NCBI RefSeq assembly: GCF_000428905.1
Contig: NZ_KE386816.1
Location: 153,385 to 217,384 of the forward strand
DNA: 64,000 nucleotides
From: Brumicola pallidula DSM 14239 = ACAM 615
Lineage (GTDB): Bacteria > Pseudomonadota > Gammaproteobacteria > Enterobacterales > Alteromonadaceae
Direction of reading: 5' to 3'
Positions 10,290 through 20,537 of this stretch are shown here, one piece after another (within the stretch, counting starts at the first letter, position 1; each line of letters begins with the position of its first letter). The notes beneath the pieces were generated by a model. It was not told the DNA's origin. It worked only from the letters and a program-made list of their open reading frames with translations, and ran no database searches. The position numbers were made by a program, and so were the translations under genes.

Positions 10290-10319
10290 TAAAAAGGCAT
10301 CTAATTTTCATTGATGCCT
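10290..10319 (-). terminator. Terminator after the VC0807-family gene
   Basis: On the minus strand the arms AGGCATC and GATGCCT flank an 11-base loop and are followed by five T. It lies between the stop of the VC0807-like gene and the start of the ABC ATPase gene, so the latter needs its own promoter or read-through. Confidence 0.6.
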
Positions 10320-10347
10320 AAGTATACGCTAACCGAACCGTGAAAGA

Positions 10348-11049
10348 CTACTGATGCAGAAAGCTTTCAATAGGCTCGCCAGTGACACTAGAAATTTGTT
10401 TAAACAGATACATCAATGCAAATATTAGCAAAATCATGCTAGGAATGACGATAACGGGATAACTTAATGCGGTCATCCGCCCTAGCTCTTCTGTATAAGC
10501 GGTGGTGCCTGGTTCGGATACCAATATCCATTTAGCTAGCAGATAATTTAACACCGAAGATAAGAAAAATGAGCTTGCGACAATGTATGAACTAACCGCA
10601 ACCTTGCTATTAAATACACTTGTTAAGCCTTTTTCCTCTAAAGTCTCATTTAGTTTTGGCCAATTCACCAATTGATCATTAAGAATAAGTGCTTTTACCA
10701 AGGGTTTTTTACTGTATTGAGTAATAATGACGGCTAAGCCAATCAAGGCTGGAATAGCGGCTTCTTTTATCGCAATATATTCCGCGGGAAGTTTCAGCAA
10801 ACTAATCCCACCTGTTAATAATACGCTAACAATACCTAAGACCGAAAAAGCGTTTATTTTTTTAGTTTGTTTTAGGTCATACAGACCAAAGATTAAGGGA
10901 AAAGCAAGCGCTAAAACAATACTCCAAGCGGGGCCTAAGTACTCATCTGAACTTAAATAGCTCATGACTAGGACGGGGACCGCAATATTAAATAGTAAAT
11001 TGCCTAAAAAACCGGTTTGTTTAGGTTGTTCTTTTGCTGTTTCAGACAT
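10348..11049 (-). CDS. VC0807-family integral membrane protein
   Basis: A 233-residue protein with about six hydrophobic helices and a conserved internal FGLYDLKQTKKINAFSVLG loop, as in the uncharacterised VC0807 family of Vibrio and relatives. These are inner-membrane proteins with no assigned activity; distant similarity to intracellular septation-type proteins has been noted for such folds, but nothing here proves a function. It is flanked by unrelated transport and rhomboid genes on the same strand, with its own probable terminator downstream. Confidence 0.72.
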   Translation of the reverse strand: MSETAKEQPKQTGFLGNLLFNIAVPVLVMSYLSSDEYLGPAWSIVLALAFPLIFGLYDLKQTKKINAFSVLGIVSVLLTGGISLLKLPAEYIAIKEAAIPALIGLAVIITQYSKKPLVKALILNDQLVNWPKLNETLEEKGLTSVFNSKVAVSSYIVASSFFLSSVLNYLLAKWILVSEPGTTAYTEELGRMTALSYPVIVIPSMILLIFALMYLFKQISSVTGEPIESFLHQ

Positions 11050-11129
11050 GTAAATTAGACTGCTCTTTTAAAATTCGTAGGGATTGTACAAAAAGAAACG
11101 AGAGAATGTCACGCTGATTTTGTGTCAAA

Positions 11130-11693
11130 TTACGAATGATTTCGTAAATACCAAGCTAAACATAGACCTGCAATAAAACCAAATAAATGTGACTCCCAAG
11201 ATATGTAGGGTTGGCTGGGTAAAACGCCCCAAATCATCCCTCCATAGAAAAATGCAACAACCACCGATATAATAATTTGAAAGAAGCGTTTACTGAGAAA
11301 TCCGGCCAATACTAAGTAACCAAAATAGCCATAAATAATACCACTTGCACCTAAATGAAATGAGGGCCTGGCAAATATCCATACCAGTGAACCGGTCAGT
11401 ACTATTAGCCCGAAAGAGACGGTAATAAAACGTTTTCCTCCAAATTGTAGCAACAACAGCGAAAATATTGCTAATGTCACTACGTTGGATAAAAAGTGAG
11501 CAAAGTTCGCGTGTAAAAACGGTGCCGTAAAAATGTAGGCTAGGTAGTTTAGATCTCTCGGATAAATACTAAACTGGTTAAAGTAGCGACCACTGAGCAT
11601 GTTGACCGCTTCAATCACAGTTAAAAAACCAACAACATAGCTAACCCACATAAGTTGTCGTTTTAAAGTGGTTGGTGATTTTACTGCACTCAA
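11130..11693 (-). CDS. Rhomboid-family intramembrane serine protease
   Basis: A 187-residue six-helix membrane protein. The catalytic serine motif is GASG (HLGASGIIYGYFGYL, about residues 116-130). The histidine of the Ser-His dyad is in WESHLFGFIAGLCLAW near the C-terminus. The N-terminal helix-2 region FLHANFAHFLSN matches the family's HxxxxHxxxN motif. It would cleave transmembrane segments of unknown client proteins in the inner membrane. The gene stands alone with 28 bases to the glutathionylspermidine-synthase-like gene upstream, so it may be the last gene of the yjf-like cluster transcript. Confidence 0.9.
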   Translation of the reverse strand: MSAVKSPTTLKRQLMWVSYVVGFLTVIEAVNMLSGRYFNQFSIYPRDLNYLAYIFTAPFLHANFAHFLSNVVTLAIFSLLLLQFGGKRFITVSFGLIVLTGSLVWIFARPSFHLGASGIIYGYFGYLVLAGFLSKRFFQIIISVVVAFFYGGMIWGVLPSQPYISWESHLFGFIAGLCLAWYLRNHS

Positions 11694-11721
11694 TGCGATT
11701 TATCCTACTGGTTAAAAATAA

Positions 11722-12897
11722 TTACAAAATAATATGTGGCATATAGCGCGACAGATCTTGCGTAATAGCCGATTTGTCTTCACGTACTGATATACCTGCA
11801 GCTTCATCATCGACCAACCATGAGCCGATTAAGGTATAGTTATCAGCGAATTTGGGTAATGGTGTATGCGCTTGATAAATAAATCCCTCTTCGCCGTAGG
11901 GGCCGTCCGATGAGAGACTCATTTTACCATTCTCTAAAATATCAATATTCGCACCTTCGCGAGAATAAAAAGGCTTTTTAACCCATTTTTTGACATCTGA
12001 TAGCGCATTCATACTTGCCATATCAGATTCAAAAAAAGCAGGTAATAAATTAGGGTGTCCTTTGAATTCCTGCCACAACAGAGGCAGTAGTGCTTTATTT
12101 GAGAGAATACTTTTCCATATAGGTTCAATCCAGCCAGTATTCGCTTTTAAGGCGTGAGGACCAAATTCTTCACGTTGCATAAACTCCCATGGATATAGTT
12201 TAAAGCAATGTGACATGATTTGGTCTTGCAAGTCAGTGAGTTCACCACTCTCTGCAAGTCCTATATCTTCAATGTAAACAAAGTAGTCATCGACGCCTGC
12301 TTCTTTTGCACAGTCCTGTAAATATTGAACCGTACCCCGGTCCTCATCAGTGTCTTTGCAGCAAGCGAAGTGAAGATAGCTAATGCCGTAGTAATCGGCA
12401 ATCACTTTAAAGCGATTAACCAGCTTTTCTTGCAATGAATTAAATTGATCGGCACGTTTATTGAGTTGGTTATTGTCTACATTATTTTCAAGCCACAACC
12501 ATTGCCAAAAACCTGATTCATATAAGCTAGTAGGGGTATCTGCATTATTTTCAAGGAGTTTGGCTGGCGATCTTCCGTCATATACCAAATCTAATCTTGA
12601 ATAAAGAGAAGGTTCTTTTGCTTGCCATGAATCTGCAATTGCTTGCCAGTAGTCACTCGGTATAGCAAATTGAGTCAGTCTCTCTTCACTTTTAGAAACA
12701 AGATCCACCACATGTAAACACATCTGATGAATTTCTTCAGTAGGAGACTCAAGGTCTTTTTCTATCTGCTCTAATGTAAATTGATAGTAAGCGGTTTCAT
12801 CCCAGTATGCTTGTCCGTGCATAGTATGGAAATGAAAACCGTAATCACGCGCCATTTGTTGCCAGTTTTTTCTCGCATCAATGGGAAGTCGCAGCAC
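11722..12897 (-). CDS. Glutathionylspermidine synthase-like ATP-grasp protein (YjfC/YgiC family)
   Basis: A 391-residue protein aligned in outline with E. coli YgiC/YjfC: the N-terminal YGFHFHTMHGQAYWDE region, and the C-terminal ATP-grasp residues in KKPFYSREGANI and GSWLVDDEAAGISVRED. The family is related to the synthetase half of Gsp, which makes glutathionylspermidine by an ATP-dependent amide bond. YgiC-type proteins lack the amidase half, and their acceptor is not established. Translation starts at a GTG directly abutting the stop of the upstream YjfM/YgiB-like gene (TAAGTG), which indicates translational coupling. Confidence 0.88.
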   Translation of the reverse strand: MLRLPIDARKNWQQMARDYGFHFHTMHGQAYWDETAYYQFTLEQIEKDLESPTEEIHQMCLHVVDLVSKSEERLTQFAIPSDYWQAIADSWQAKEPSLYSRLDLVYDGRSPAKLLENNADTPTSLYESGFWQWLWLENNVDNNQLNKRADQFNSLQEKLVNRFKVIADYYGISYLHFACCKDTDEDRGTVQYLQDCAKEAGVDDYFVYIEDIGLAESGELTDLQDQIMSHCFKLYPWEFMQREEFGPHALKANTGWIEPIWKSILSNKALLPLLWQEFKGHPNLLPAFFESDMASMNALSDVKKWVKKPFYSREGANIDILENGKMSLSSDGPYGEEGFIYQAHTPLPKFADNYTLIGSWLVDDEAAGISVREDKSAITQDLSRYMPHIIL

Positions 12898-13515
12898 TTA
12901 GCCACCCCAGCCTTTGCCGCTACTTCTGCTGCCCCATGAGGCTTTTGCACGCACACTGCTACCAAAACCACCGCGACTGATGGTGCGAGTAATAGCTGGT
13001 TTTTTATCAAACGCACTTGGACTTACGCTGAGCTTACTCCTCCTCGAATCACCAAAGTTACGGCCATCGGCTCCAACCCAGTTATTCCGATAGGACGAAT
13101 AACGAGAATAGGAAGTAAACATAGGTTGATAATATGGACGCGGCGACATTAAGTTACCTATCATGTAACCGGCCATCAATGGCATGAAAATCGAGCTGCC
13201 ATTGCTGTTATAAGTTTGGCATTGGTTACGTCCAAATTCATATTCACAATCGTTTTTACTGTTGTACTTAGGGGCTGTTTTAGCCGCTTCGGCTAATGCA
13301 CCTTTGTATGCTGCTTCACATTTTTGCGCCATACCAGGGAGCGCATCAGCACAGTCATTGACATTTTTAAATACGACGGCTTCTTCTTTTCCACCAGAGC
13401 AAGCACTAAGTAGAACAGAGGCAACACCCAATGCTAATGGTTTAAATGAAAACGCTTTGCGCATTTTCGAAAGATCAATATTGCTACTGCGTTTTTGATT
13501 ACTGTTAGTTTGCAT
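12898..13515 (-). CDS. DUF1190 (YgiB/YjfM-like) lipoprotein
   Basis: The ATG at 13515 is preferred over the longer frame to 13545 because AAGGAG lies ten bases upstream and the signal sequence follows properly. The 205-residue product has an N-terminal hydrophobic segment ending in the lipobox LLSACS, cysteine-containing repeats (CADAL, CEAAY, CEYEF, CQTY) and a Gly/Ser/Arg-rich tail. This is the DUF1190 pattern of E. coli YgiB and YjfM. Its role is unknown; it always travels with the ATP-grasp gene, as it does here. Confidence 0.85.
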   Translation of the reverse strand: MQTNSNQKRSSNIDLSKMRKAFSFKPLALGVASVLLSACSGGKEEAVVFKNVNDCADALPGMAQKCEAAYKGALAEAAKTAPKYNSKNDCEYEFGRNQCQTYNSNGSSIFMPLMAGYMIGNLMSPRPYYQPMFTSYSRYSSYRNNWVGADGRNFGDSRRSKLSVSPSAFDKKPAITRTISRGGFGSSVRAKASWGSRSSGKGWGG

Positions 13516-13529
13516 ATTTGGATTACTCC

Positions 13530-13946
13530 TTAGTAGCTCATGCAAGCGGCGTTAAGCAAGCCTACAGCAACTGACATTGCGCCTAACATGACGCCTGCGG
13601 ATACTTCATTGTTTTGAATTCGTTCAGCAATTTTGGGCATAAAGGTAAAACGCAAAAGTGCAAATGCGAGCAGTTGCGCGACAATTGCAACGACACCCCA
13701 AATGGCATAATCGAGTAAAAACTCTGAATTCTTGACTGCACCTGACAATGCAATGGCAAAACCAATCATTGCGCCACCAAAACCAATAGCAGCGGCGGTA
13801 CTTTTTTCTTCTTTTACCAATTTCCATTCGTCATGCGGTGTTACAAACGAATAGACAAGTTTGAAAACAAAGAATAGGGCGATAGAGATAACAAAATATA
13901 TAGCGAAATTCTGTAATCCGGCGATTGAGTTGAGTACTGCGTCCAT
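13530..13946 (-). CDS. DUF350 (YjfL-like) inner membrane protein
   Basis: A 138-residue protein with four predicted membrane helices. It has the DUF350/UPF0719 pattern: an acidic-basic loop (TPHDEWKLVKEEKSTAAAIGFGGAMIGFAI) between helices 1 and 2, and a glycine-rich C-terminal helix. It sits between the DUF2491 and DUF1190 genes, in the same order as yjfK-yjfL-yjfM in E. coli. Function is unknown; co-occurrence with a PspA protein suggests a role at the membrane. Confidence 0.88.
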   Translation of the reverse strand: MDAVLNSIAGLQNFAIYFVISIALFFVFKLVYSFVTPHDEWKLVKEEKSTAAAIGFGGAMIGFAIALSGAVKNSEFLLDYAIWGVVAIVAQLLAFALLRFTFMPKIAERIQNNEVSAGVMLGAMSVAVGLLNAACMSY

Positions 13947-13956
13947 TTTATTTTCC

Positions 13957-14616
13957 TTAACCGTTTATTATTATATCTGCAGGTGACAAGTTAAAACCGG
14001 TGCTAATAACCAAACATCGGTCATGGTTATTGCCAACGATCTTTTCTTCACCCGATACTAACATAGCTTCCACTTCATCTTCTGAAATAGATTTCTCATA
14101 AAGCATGACAAATTGATCGGTTGTAGTAACATCACCGTCTTGTTCGAAAGTGGTTTCGGTCATTGCCACTGGAGGTGACACCTCGCCAACTGCATCCCAA
14201 ACACGCTCATAGTCGTCGCCATCTAAGGAATACACAGGCTGTGAAATGCCATTGTTAATTAATTCTTGCCATTGAGTCTCGGAACCCACTGTTTTGGTAT
14301 CGTAAAAATACCAGAGTTTGACGTCGGTAATGTGATTCTCTGTTTCGCCACCGTCAGTAATTACTTGCAAAAAAGCATCATCGTCAGTATAAAAACGAAA
14401 CATGGTGCCGCCAGTATCAAGTATTACTTTGCCAACAGCTTGAATAAGGTGCTTACTCGCAGCGCCATTCACTTTAAGAGTCGGTTCTATTAATTTTAGT
14501 TTGAGTGGGTCGAGTTCGAATGAACCGCCCAAATACAAGCCCATGATCTCTGGACTGTCAGGTTTATGTGCTTGCTCTTTATCTTTTTTTCCGAATAATT
14601 TACCAAACATATTCAA
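13957..14616 (-). CDS. DUF2491 (YjfK-like) protein
   Basis: A 219-residue soluble protein matching the YjfK family: a charged start (FGKLFGKKDKEQ), then LGGSFELDPLKLKL and a conserved VYSLDGDDYERVW segment. It has no membrane segment or signal peptide. It is placed directly after the potassium-channel gene and ten bases before the DUF350 gene. No activity is known for the family. Confidence 0.85.
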   Translation of the reverse strand: MNMFGKLFGKKDKEQAHKPDSPEIMGLYLGGSFELDPLKLKLIEPTLKVNGAASKHLIQAVGKVILDTGGTMFRFYTDDDAFLQVITDGGETENHITDVKLWYFYDTKTVGSETQWQELINNGISQPVYSLDGDDYERVWDAVGEVSPPVAMTETTFEQDGDVTTTDQFVMLYEKSISEDEVEAMLVSGEEKIVGNNHDRCLVISTGFNLSPADIIING

Positions 14617-14634
14617 CTCCTCAGCTCTTATCTA

Positions 14635-15723
14635 TTATAAGTTCAGGCTATTCCAATCAATATTATTGATACGATGCTCTGCTATATAAAACACTTTGTT
14701 ACCGGGCTTTACCACATCGTCTAAATTCGGATTAACGGATATTTGATTTACCCTTTGTGGCGACGAATAGCCGATGAATGTTGCGTTATATTGTCTTTTA
14801 AGACCTAAAAACAACTTTTCAACGCTTAAATCATTCGCATTACTTGGTAATTCGACTGAAAACTGTGCCTGACCCTCCTCTACATCCAATAGATCATGAT
14901 GCAGGAGGCTCGAACCAGGATCGAATACTGATTTGGCAAGCATTTCGACGGCAACGCTTGGTGTGCACTCTACTTCAGGACAATGCTGTTGTAATAAGCC
15001 GACTAAATTTTCATCTTCAAAATACGCCACCTTGTGCGCCTTAGGGTTACGCTTCGAGCAATACAACGCTGTCGTTAAGGTGAGGTCGTCATATGGATTA
15101 TCGATGAGTATTGTCTTTGCTGTCGCGATACAGGCCCGGTCCATATCCTCGTCCTGATTGAATGAACTGACGTGCACAAATTCAATTTCTGAAGGGCGCG
15201 GATTTTCAATATCTGCTTTGACACAAAGCACAATGTCCGGATTCTCCGGCATATCTTGCTTTTCCTTTATTAACAATTTTAATAATTGTTCAGTGCGTTT
15301 TTCATTCCAACCAATAATTAAAATATGATTAGAGACATTTAACGGTTTCAAACCTCTTGCTCCTTTTCTCCACTGATCACTTACCCATGACGCAATGCGT
15401 CCAATGATCAAAGCAAATATACTTAACCCAAGCGGAATAACATACAACGCAACAATTAGCTTACCTGCCGGTGTTGACGGCGACATATCACCATAGCCAA
15501 CAGTTGAGCCAGTAACGACAAGCCAATAAAAATAGTCAGATGCGTTTAAAAAGGCACGTTCGCCCGCTAAGAAAAGCAATATCCAACTGGAGACTGTATA
15601 GAATAAAAGCGCTGCTACTAGAGTGTACCAACGCAGCTCGGAAAAGTATTTCACACATAGTTTTTTGAGCCTTACCCAATGCAACATGAATGAAAATTTT
15701 CCTTTAAATTTAAGATACGACAA
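14635..15723 (-). CDS. Potassium channel protein with TrkA-N regulatory domain
   Basis: A 362-residue protein with two membrane helices flanking the K+ selectivity filter TGSTVGYGDMSP (about residues 70-81). A cytoplasmic Rossmann-type RCK/TrkA-N domain starts near NHILIIGWNEKRTEQLLKLL (about 130), and a smaller C-terminal domain follows. The architecture is that of Kch- or MthK-like channels. It is inserted in the yjf-like cluster between the PspA and DUF2491 genes, an arrangement not found in the E. coli yjf operon. Here it implies ion flux linked to membrane stress. A terminator overlaps its 5' end. Confidence 0.9.
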   Translation of the reverse strand: MSYLKFKGKFSFMLHWVRLKKLCVKYFSELRWYTLVAALLFYTVSSWILLFLAGERAFLNASDYFYWLVVTGSTVGYGDMSPSTPAGKLIVALYVIPLGLSIFALIIGRIASWVSDQWRKGARGLKPLNVSNHILIIGWNEKRTEQLLKLLIKEKQDMPENPDIVLCVKADIENPRPSEIEFVHVSSFNQDEDMDRACIATAKTILIDNPYDDLTLTTALYCSKRNPKAHKVAYFEDENLVGLLQQHCPEVECTPSVAVEMLAKSVFDPGSSLLHHDLLDVEEGQAQFSVELPSNANDLSVEKLFLGLKRQYNATFIGYSSPQRVNQISVNPNLDDVVKPGNKVFYIAEHRINNIDWNSLNL

Positions 15724-15751
15724 AAAACGGCAACCCTAAGGCTGCCGTTTC
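15719..15751 (-). terminator. Terminator/attenuator between the PspA-like gene and the channel gene
   Basis: On the minus strand, arms of the form AACGGCA and TTGCCGTT are followed by T6. It lies nine bases after the PspA-like stop and overlaps the channel start codon region. Part of the transcription should stop here, giving more yjfI-yjfJ-like product than downstream products. Confidence 0.75.
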
Positions 15752-15759
15752 CAATTAAC

Positions 15760-16440
15760 TTACTTACCAAGTATACGGCTTAGTTCGTCATCAGCTGATG
15801 CTGAACCGCCTTTAATACCCGCTCCAGCCAACCGTTTTTCAAGATCGTCGGAGGAATCGCCTTGCGCTAGTTCTTCCGCGGCTTCAAGTTCAGCACTTCG
15901 CAATGTCTGCTTTTCTTGGATCCTAGATAGCGACTCAGTCGCTGTTTTCATCTTGCTGTTAGCGCCTAAATGACTAGATGAAACTGCAATTTGAGCTCGC
16001 TGTACGGATTCCGTAGCCTTAATCATATCCACTTGCTGCTCCAAACGACGTAAGTTGTTTTTTGCTTGGTTTATGTTACCCGCAAGTTGCTTTTCTGACT
16101 TCGTGAACTGATCCAAATAAGCTTGCTCTGTTTCAACTTGGCCACGCAACTCGGATACACGTTGAGCACAATCAAGCGCTAGTTGGCGATCGGTATCAAT
16201 GGCCTTTCTGGCGTGAACTTCATATTCGCCAATAGACTTATTTAGACCATCTACTTTTTGCTGTGATAGTTTACACTTTGCTAAAATTTGTGTACGTGCA
16301 TGGTCCGATTTTCTTAATTCATCTTTAGCTTCACGAATTTCTTGCTCAAGAATTTTTATCGCTTGAGTATCAACAACCGCTTGCGCTGCTTCAGTAGCGG
16401 TACCTTTTACAGCAGTAAATAATTTTTTCCAAACTGACAT
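15760..16440 (-). CDS. PspA/IM30-family protein (YjfJ-like)
   Basis: A 226-residue almost entirely alpha-helical, coiled-coil protein starting MSVWKKLFTAVKGTATEAAQ, with an amphipathic N-terminal helix. Long heptad-rich segments (about residues 30-180) and the C-terminal LAQGDSSDDLEKRLAGAGI are typical of the PspA/IM30 family. These proteins (ESCRT-III fold) bind and stabilise damaged membranes. It lies 26 bases after the DUF2170 gene, matching yjfI-yjfJ order in E. coli, and is followed by a terminator. Confidence 0.9.
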   Translation of the reverse strand: MSVWKKLFTAVKGTATEAAQAVVDTQAIKILEQEIREAKDELRKSDHARTQILAKCKLSQQKVDGLNKSIGEYEVHARKAIDTDRQLALDCAQRVSELRGQVETEQAYLDQFTKSEKQLAGNINQAKNNLRRLEQQVDMIKATESVQRAQIAVSSSHLGANSKMKTATESLSRIQEKQTLRSAELEAAEELAQGDSSDDLEKRLAGAGIKGGSASADDELSRILGK

Positions 16441-16466
16441 GGTAATCTCCGGTTATTTACAATTAA

Positions 16467-16862
16467 TTAGTTAGATTTTAAAAAATCTTGGTAAGCATCT
16501 AAGAATGCTTCAACGTTTTGAAACAATGTCGAAATCTCAATCAACACACTTTCTTCTTTTGATTGGCCACTTAACGAGCCAAAAGCTGTGTAGTACTGAT
16601 TTCCTGCAACTGACGATATACCTATCGTGGTTAGAGGGAAAATCATATGCGTTCTCAGAATCTCTTCGTTTAACGCTGATGAGTCTCTCACTTCGTCCAA
16701 CGAGAATAATAAGGATTCAACCAGTATTTGTTCACCGCTAATTGCCAACCAGGCATCAATTCCATCTTCATTTGCAATAAGCAAACAATCTGCTTCGTGT
16801 GTAACTACATATCCCTCTTGAGCAGAAATAATTTCTGCTAGTTGTGATAGTTTCCACGTCAT
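16467..16862 (-). CDS. DUF2170 (YjfI-like) protein
   Basis: A 131-residue small acidic protein with the DUF2170 pattern (MTWKLSQLAEIISAQEGY, and LRTHMIFPLTTIGIS in the middle). It resembles a type III secretion chaperone-like fold and has no membrane segment. It is the first gene of the leftward seven-gene yjf-like cluster, so the promoter must lie in 16863-17065. Function is unknown beyond association with PspA-like proteins. Confidence 0.85.
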   Translation of the reverse strand: MTWKLSQLAEIISAQEGYVVTHEADCLLIANEDGIDAWLAISGEQILVESLLFSLDEVRDSSALNEEILRTHMIFPLTTIGISSVAGNQYYTAFGSLSGQSKEESVLIEISTLFQNVEAFLDAYQDFLKSN

Positions 16863-17065
16863 TCATCTTCTCCTAAAAGTGTGTTTTACCATGTCGTCAT
16901 CTATAATAGACCCTTAATATTGATTCAACAACATGGCTGACCTCGAACTTGACGTAAGTATAGTCACAGGGTGAAAATAAAGTCAAATATTTTTTTCACA
17001 TTTGGGTCAAATAATGTTTAAATGTGAATTATACATTACAAAAATAACTTATATATAGGTGTGTT

Positions 17066-17323
17066 ATGAAGCCAAAAACAAGTGATTGGCGCAACTTAGT
17101 TCAGCGATTATTAAAGACAGAATTATCTAAAAAGGGGATCAAGTATCAGGATCTTAGCGATAAGCTCAGCGCTGTGGGAGTTGATCAAAGCGCAGATAAC
17201 CTGCGAAATAAAATTAATAAGGGTATTTTAGGAGCAGACTTATTGCTACAAATTGTCTTTGTACTTAATATTAAACACATTAAGTATGAAGATATTGAAG
17301 AAATACTGGCTGACATGCAATAG
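17066..17323 (+). CDS. DUF6471 small helix-turn-helix-like protein
   Basis: An 85-residue protein (KPKTSDWRNLVQRLLKTELS...) with the composition and helical pattern of DUF6471, a small domain related to Xre-type HTH proteins (QDLSDKLSAVGVDQSADNLRNKINKG looks like the HTH). It is divergent from the yjf-like cluster and could regulate it through the shared 200-base intergenic region, though that is inference. The ribosome-binding site is poor (a weak AGG 9 bases upstream). Confidence 0.65.
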   Translation: MKPKTSDWRNLVQRLLKTELSKKGIKYQDLSDKLSAVGVDQSADNLRNKINKGILGADLLLQIVFVLNIKHIKYEDIEEILADMQ

Positions 17324-17687
17324 ACTCCATTGCCAATGCGAAAGAGTCGTGCATGTTAATCGCGTAATATAAATCAAATCGCGTGGTCGCGCGCACATGG
17401 CGTGGAAAAATTACGTAGGTGTTGCGTTATTTTTTTGGCCGCTAGGCAAAAAACCAGAGAAAGCCCGACTTTTAGGCAAAAAAATACCCAGCATAACTGG
17501 GTAATAAGTTAGTTTGGGAGAACGTCACTTGATTCGGAACTAAATCTGATAGTACGCCAAAGCAATAAAAATATCAGGCGTTTTAAGTATTAGGGCTAAG
17601 TGGAAGGTATTTTATAATATACGGTAGATGCGAGGTTTATTATTTTGACCCCGATTAACAAAGACATTCAGCGATTTTGAGAGAACC
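17324..17687. other. Intergenic region before queA
   Basis: No ORF with coding features is present. A hairpin ACCCAG-CATAA-CTGGGT at about 17490-17506 is preceded by seven A on the + strand, so it would act as a terminator for minus-strand transcripts, though no minus gene lies here. A TATAAT at about 17614 is a candidate -10 box for queA. Confidence 0.5.
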
Positions 17688-18728
17688 ATGAAGCTATCAG
17701 ATTTTTATTTTGATTTACCTGAACATTTAATTGCAAAACATCCAACAGAGCAACGAACCCAAAGCCGCTTACTGCAGTTAGATGGCAATACTGGCGAGGT
17801 TTCACATAAAAAGTTCACTGACATTTTAGAATTGCTTCAGCCGAGCGACCTATTGATTTTCAATAACACCAGAGTCATTCCTGCGCGATTACACGGAACC
17901 AAAGCGTCGGGTGGAAAAGTAGAGGTATTAATTGAAAGAATACTCAATGATGGCAGTGCAATGGCGCACATTAGGTCGAGTAAGTCGCCAAAGTCCGGTG
18001 CAATGCTTACTATGGAAGGTGGGCTGCAAATTGAAATGCTTGGGCGAGACAACGCACTTTTTCATATTAAGTTTATGACTGAAAGAAATGTATTTGATTT
18101 ACTTGAAGAATTTGGTCACATGCCGTTACCTCCATACATCGATAGAGCCGATGAGGAAGCCGATAAAGAACGGTATCAAACGGTATACAACGAAAGGCCA
18201 GGTGCGGTTGCAGCGCCTACGGCGGGTCTGCATTTTGACCTTGATATTTTAAATAGAATACAAGAAAAAGGCGTTGAGTTAGCTTTTGTTACTTTGCATG
18301 TTGGTGCGGGTACTTTTCAACCTGTTAGGGTTGATAACATTGAAGAACATCAAATGCATGCTGAATACGCTGAAGTATCTCAGGATGTGGTTGATAAAGT
18401 GCTCGCAACTAAAGCGGCTGGCGGGCGTGTGATTGCGGTTGGAACGACTTCTGTACGGTCTATCGAATCGGCAGCTCAAGCGGCTAGGAGTGAATTGATT
18501 AGTGAATTTATGTCGGATACCAATATTTTTATATATCCGGGTTATCACTTTAAAGTGATCGATGCCATGCTGACAAATTTTCACTTGCCTGAATCGACAT
18601 TAATGATGCTGATTAGTGCCTTTGCCGGGCGCGATAATGTCATGCAAGCTTACGCCCTAGCAATAGAAGAAAAATATCGGTTTTTTAGTTACGGTGATGC
18701 GATGTTTATTGAACGCAAAAATACGTGA
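17688..18728 (+). CDS. queA: S-adenosylmethionine:tRNA ribosyltransferase-isomerase
   Basis: Transfers the ribosyl group of SAM to preQ1 at tRNA position 34, forming epoxyqueuosine. At 346 residues it has normal length, and family blocks are clear: the N-terminus [59 protein letters not shown]-like [11 protein letters not shown], and the end [19 protein letters not shown]. The ATG is preceded by GAGAG. It opens the queA-tgt-yajC-secD-secF string, a widely conserved order in gammaproteobacteria. Confidence 0.97.
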   Translation: MKLSDFYFDLPEHLIAKHPTEQRTQSRLLQLDGNTGEVSHKKFTDILELLQPSDLLIFNNTRVIPARLHGTKASGGKVEVLIERILNDGSAMAHIRSSKSPKSGAMLTMEGGLQIEMLGRDNALFHIKFMTERNVFDLLEEFGHMPLPPYIDRADEEADKERYQTVYNERPGAVAAPTAGLHFDLDILNRIQEKGVELAFVTLHVGAGTFQPVRVDNIEEHQMHAEYAEVSQDVVDKVLATKAAGGRVIAVGTTSVRSIESAAQAARSELISEFMSDTNIFIYPGYHFKVIDAMLTNFHLPESTLMMLISAFAGRDNVMQAYALAIEEKYRFFSYGDAMFIERKNT

Positions 18729-18939
18729 GCCCAGCGCTGTTTCTTGTTATACTGCGCGCGCAAATTCACAGTAAGCAGCCCGTATGTTTGTTTATTGTAT
18801 AACAAAAGTATGATGCGTTATTCATTCTTACTCTCATTTTTGCCCTTACTGTGGCAACATGTTCAAAGCTTGGAAAACGTTGGATTCAGTCGTAGTTTGG
18901 CATGGCAAGTGCACTGGGTCACCAATGTTAGGTTAATAA

Positions 18940-20058
<1,119 letters not shown>

Positions 20059-20069
20059 CATTAGCATTT

Positions 20070-20098
20070 TGTTTTATGAATGTCATATTCATAAAACA
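20070..20098 (+). other. Stem-loop between tgt and yajC
   Basis: The arms TGTTTTATGAAT and ATTCATAAAACA (12 bp, perfect) enclose a 5-base loop. There is no T run after it, so an mRNA-stabilising or processing hairpin is more likely than a terminator. Confidence 0.6.
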
Positions 20099-20141
20099 GG
20101 AAAGTAAAACAACAATAAAAACCAAATAAACGAGGATTTAT

Positions 20142-20477
20142 ATGAATTTTTTAATTTCTAGTGCATATGCACAGGACTCTGCAGGTCAGCCGGGTGGTGA
20201 ATTCGGCATGTTAATTATGTTGGCTGTTTTTGGTTTGATTTTCTATTTTCTTTTATATCGCCCGCAAGCAAAGCGTGTAAAAGAACATAAAAACCTTGTT
20301 TCGTCGCTTACAAAAGGTGATGAAGTGCTAACGCAAGGCGGTTTAGTGGGCAAAATCACCAAAGTAAGTGATGATAAAGATTTCATTGAAATTGCACTCA
20401 ATGAATCTAATAACATCGTTGTACAGAAATCAGCAGTTAGTGCCGTTTTGCCGAAAGGCACAATGAAGTCAATTTAA
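20142..20477 (+). CDS. yajC: Sec translocon accessory subunit YajC
   Basis: A 111-residue single-span inner-membrane protein that joins SecDF and SecYEG. A short periplasmic N-terminus, one helix (MLIMLAVFGLIFYFLLYRPQAKR) and a small beta-rich cytoplasmic domain (GDEVLTQGGLVGKITKVSDDKDFIEIAL) match the family. The ATG is preceded by GAGGAT. It lies between tgt and secD as expected. Confidence 0.96.
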   Translation: MNFLISSAYAQDSAGQPGGEFGMLIMLAVFGLIFYFLLYRPQAKRVKEHKNLVSSLTKGDEVLTQGGLVGKITKVSDDKDFIEIALNESNNIVVQKSAVSAVLPKGTMKSI

Positions 20478-20488
20478 ACTTTCAACAA

Positions 20489-20525
20489 AAAGCACAATAA
20501 TGCCTTCGGCGCTATTGTGCTTTTG
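20489..20525 (+). terminator. Hairpin with T-tract between yajC and secD
   Basis: The arms AAGCACAATA and TATTGTGCTT with a TTCGGC loop region are followed by TTTTG, twelve bases after the yajC stop and only a few before the secD start. It resembles an intrinsic terminator and may attenuate transcription into secDF. Confidence 0.65.
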
Positions 20526-20537
20526 TAGGGTCCCGTT

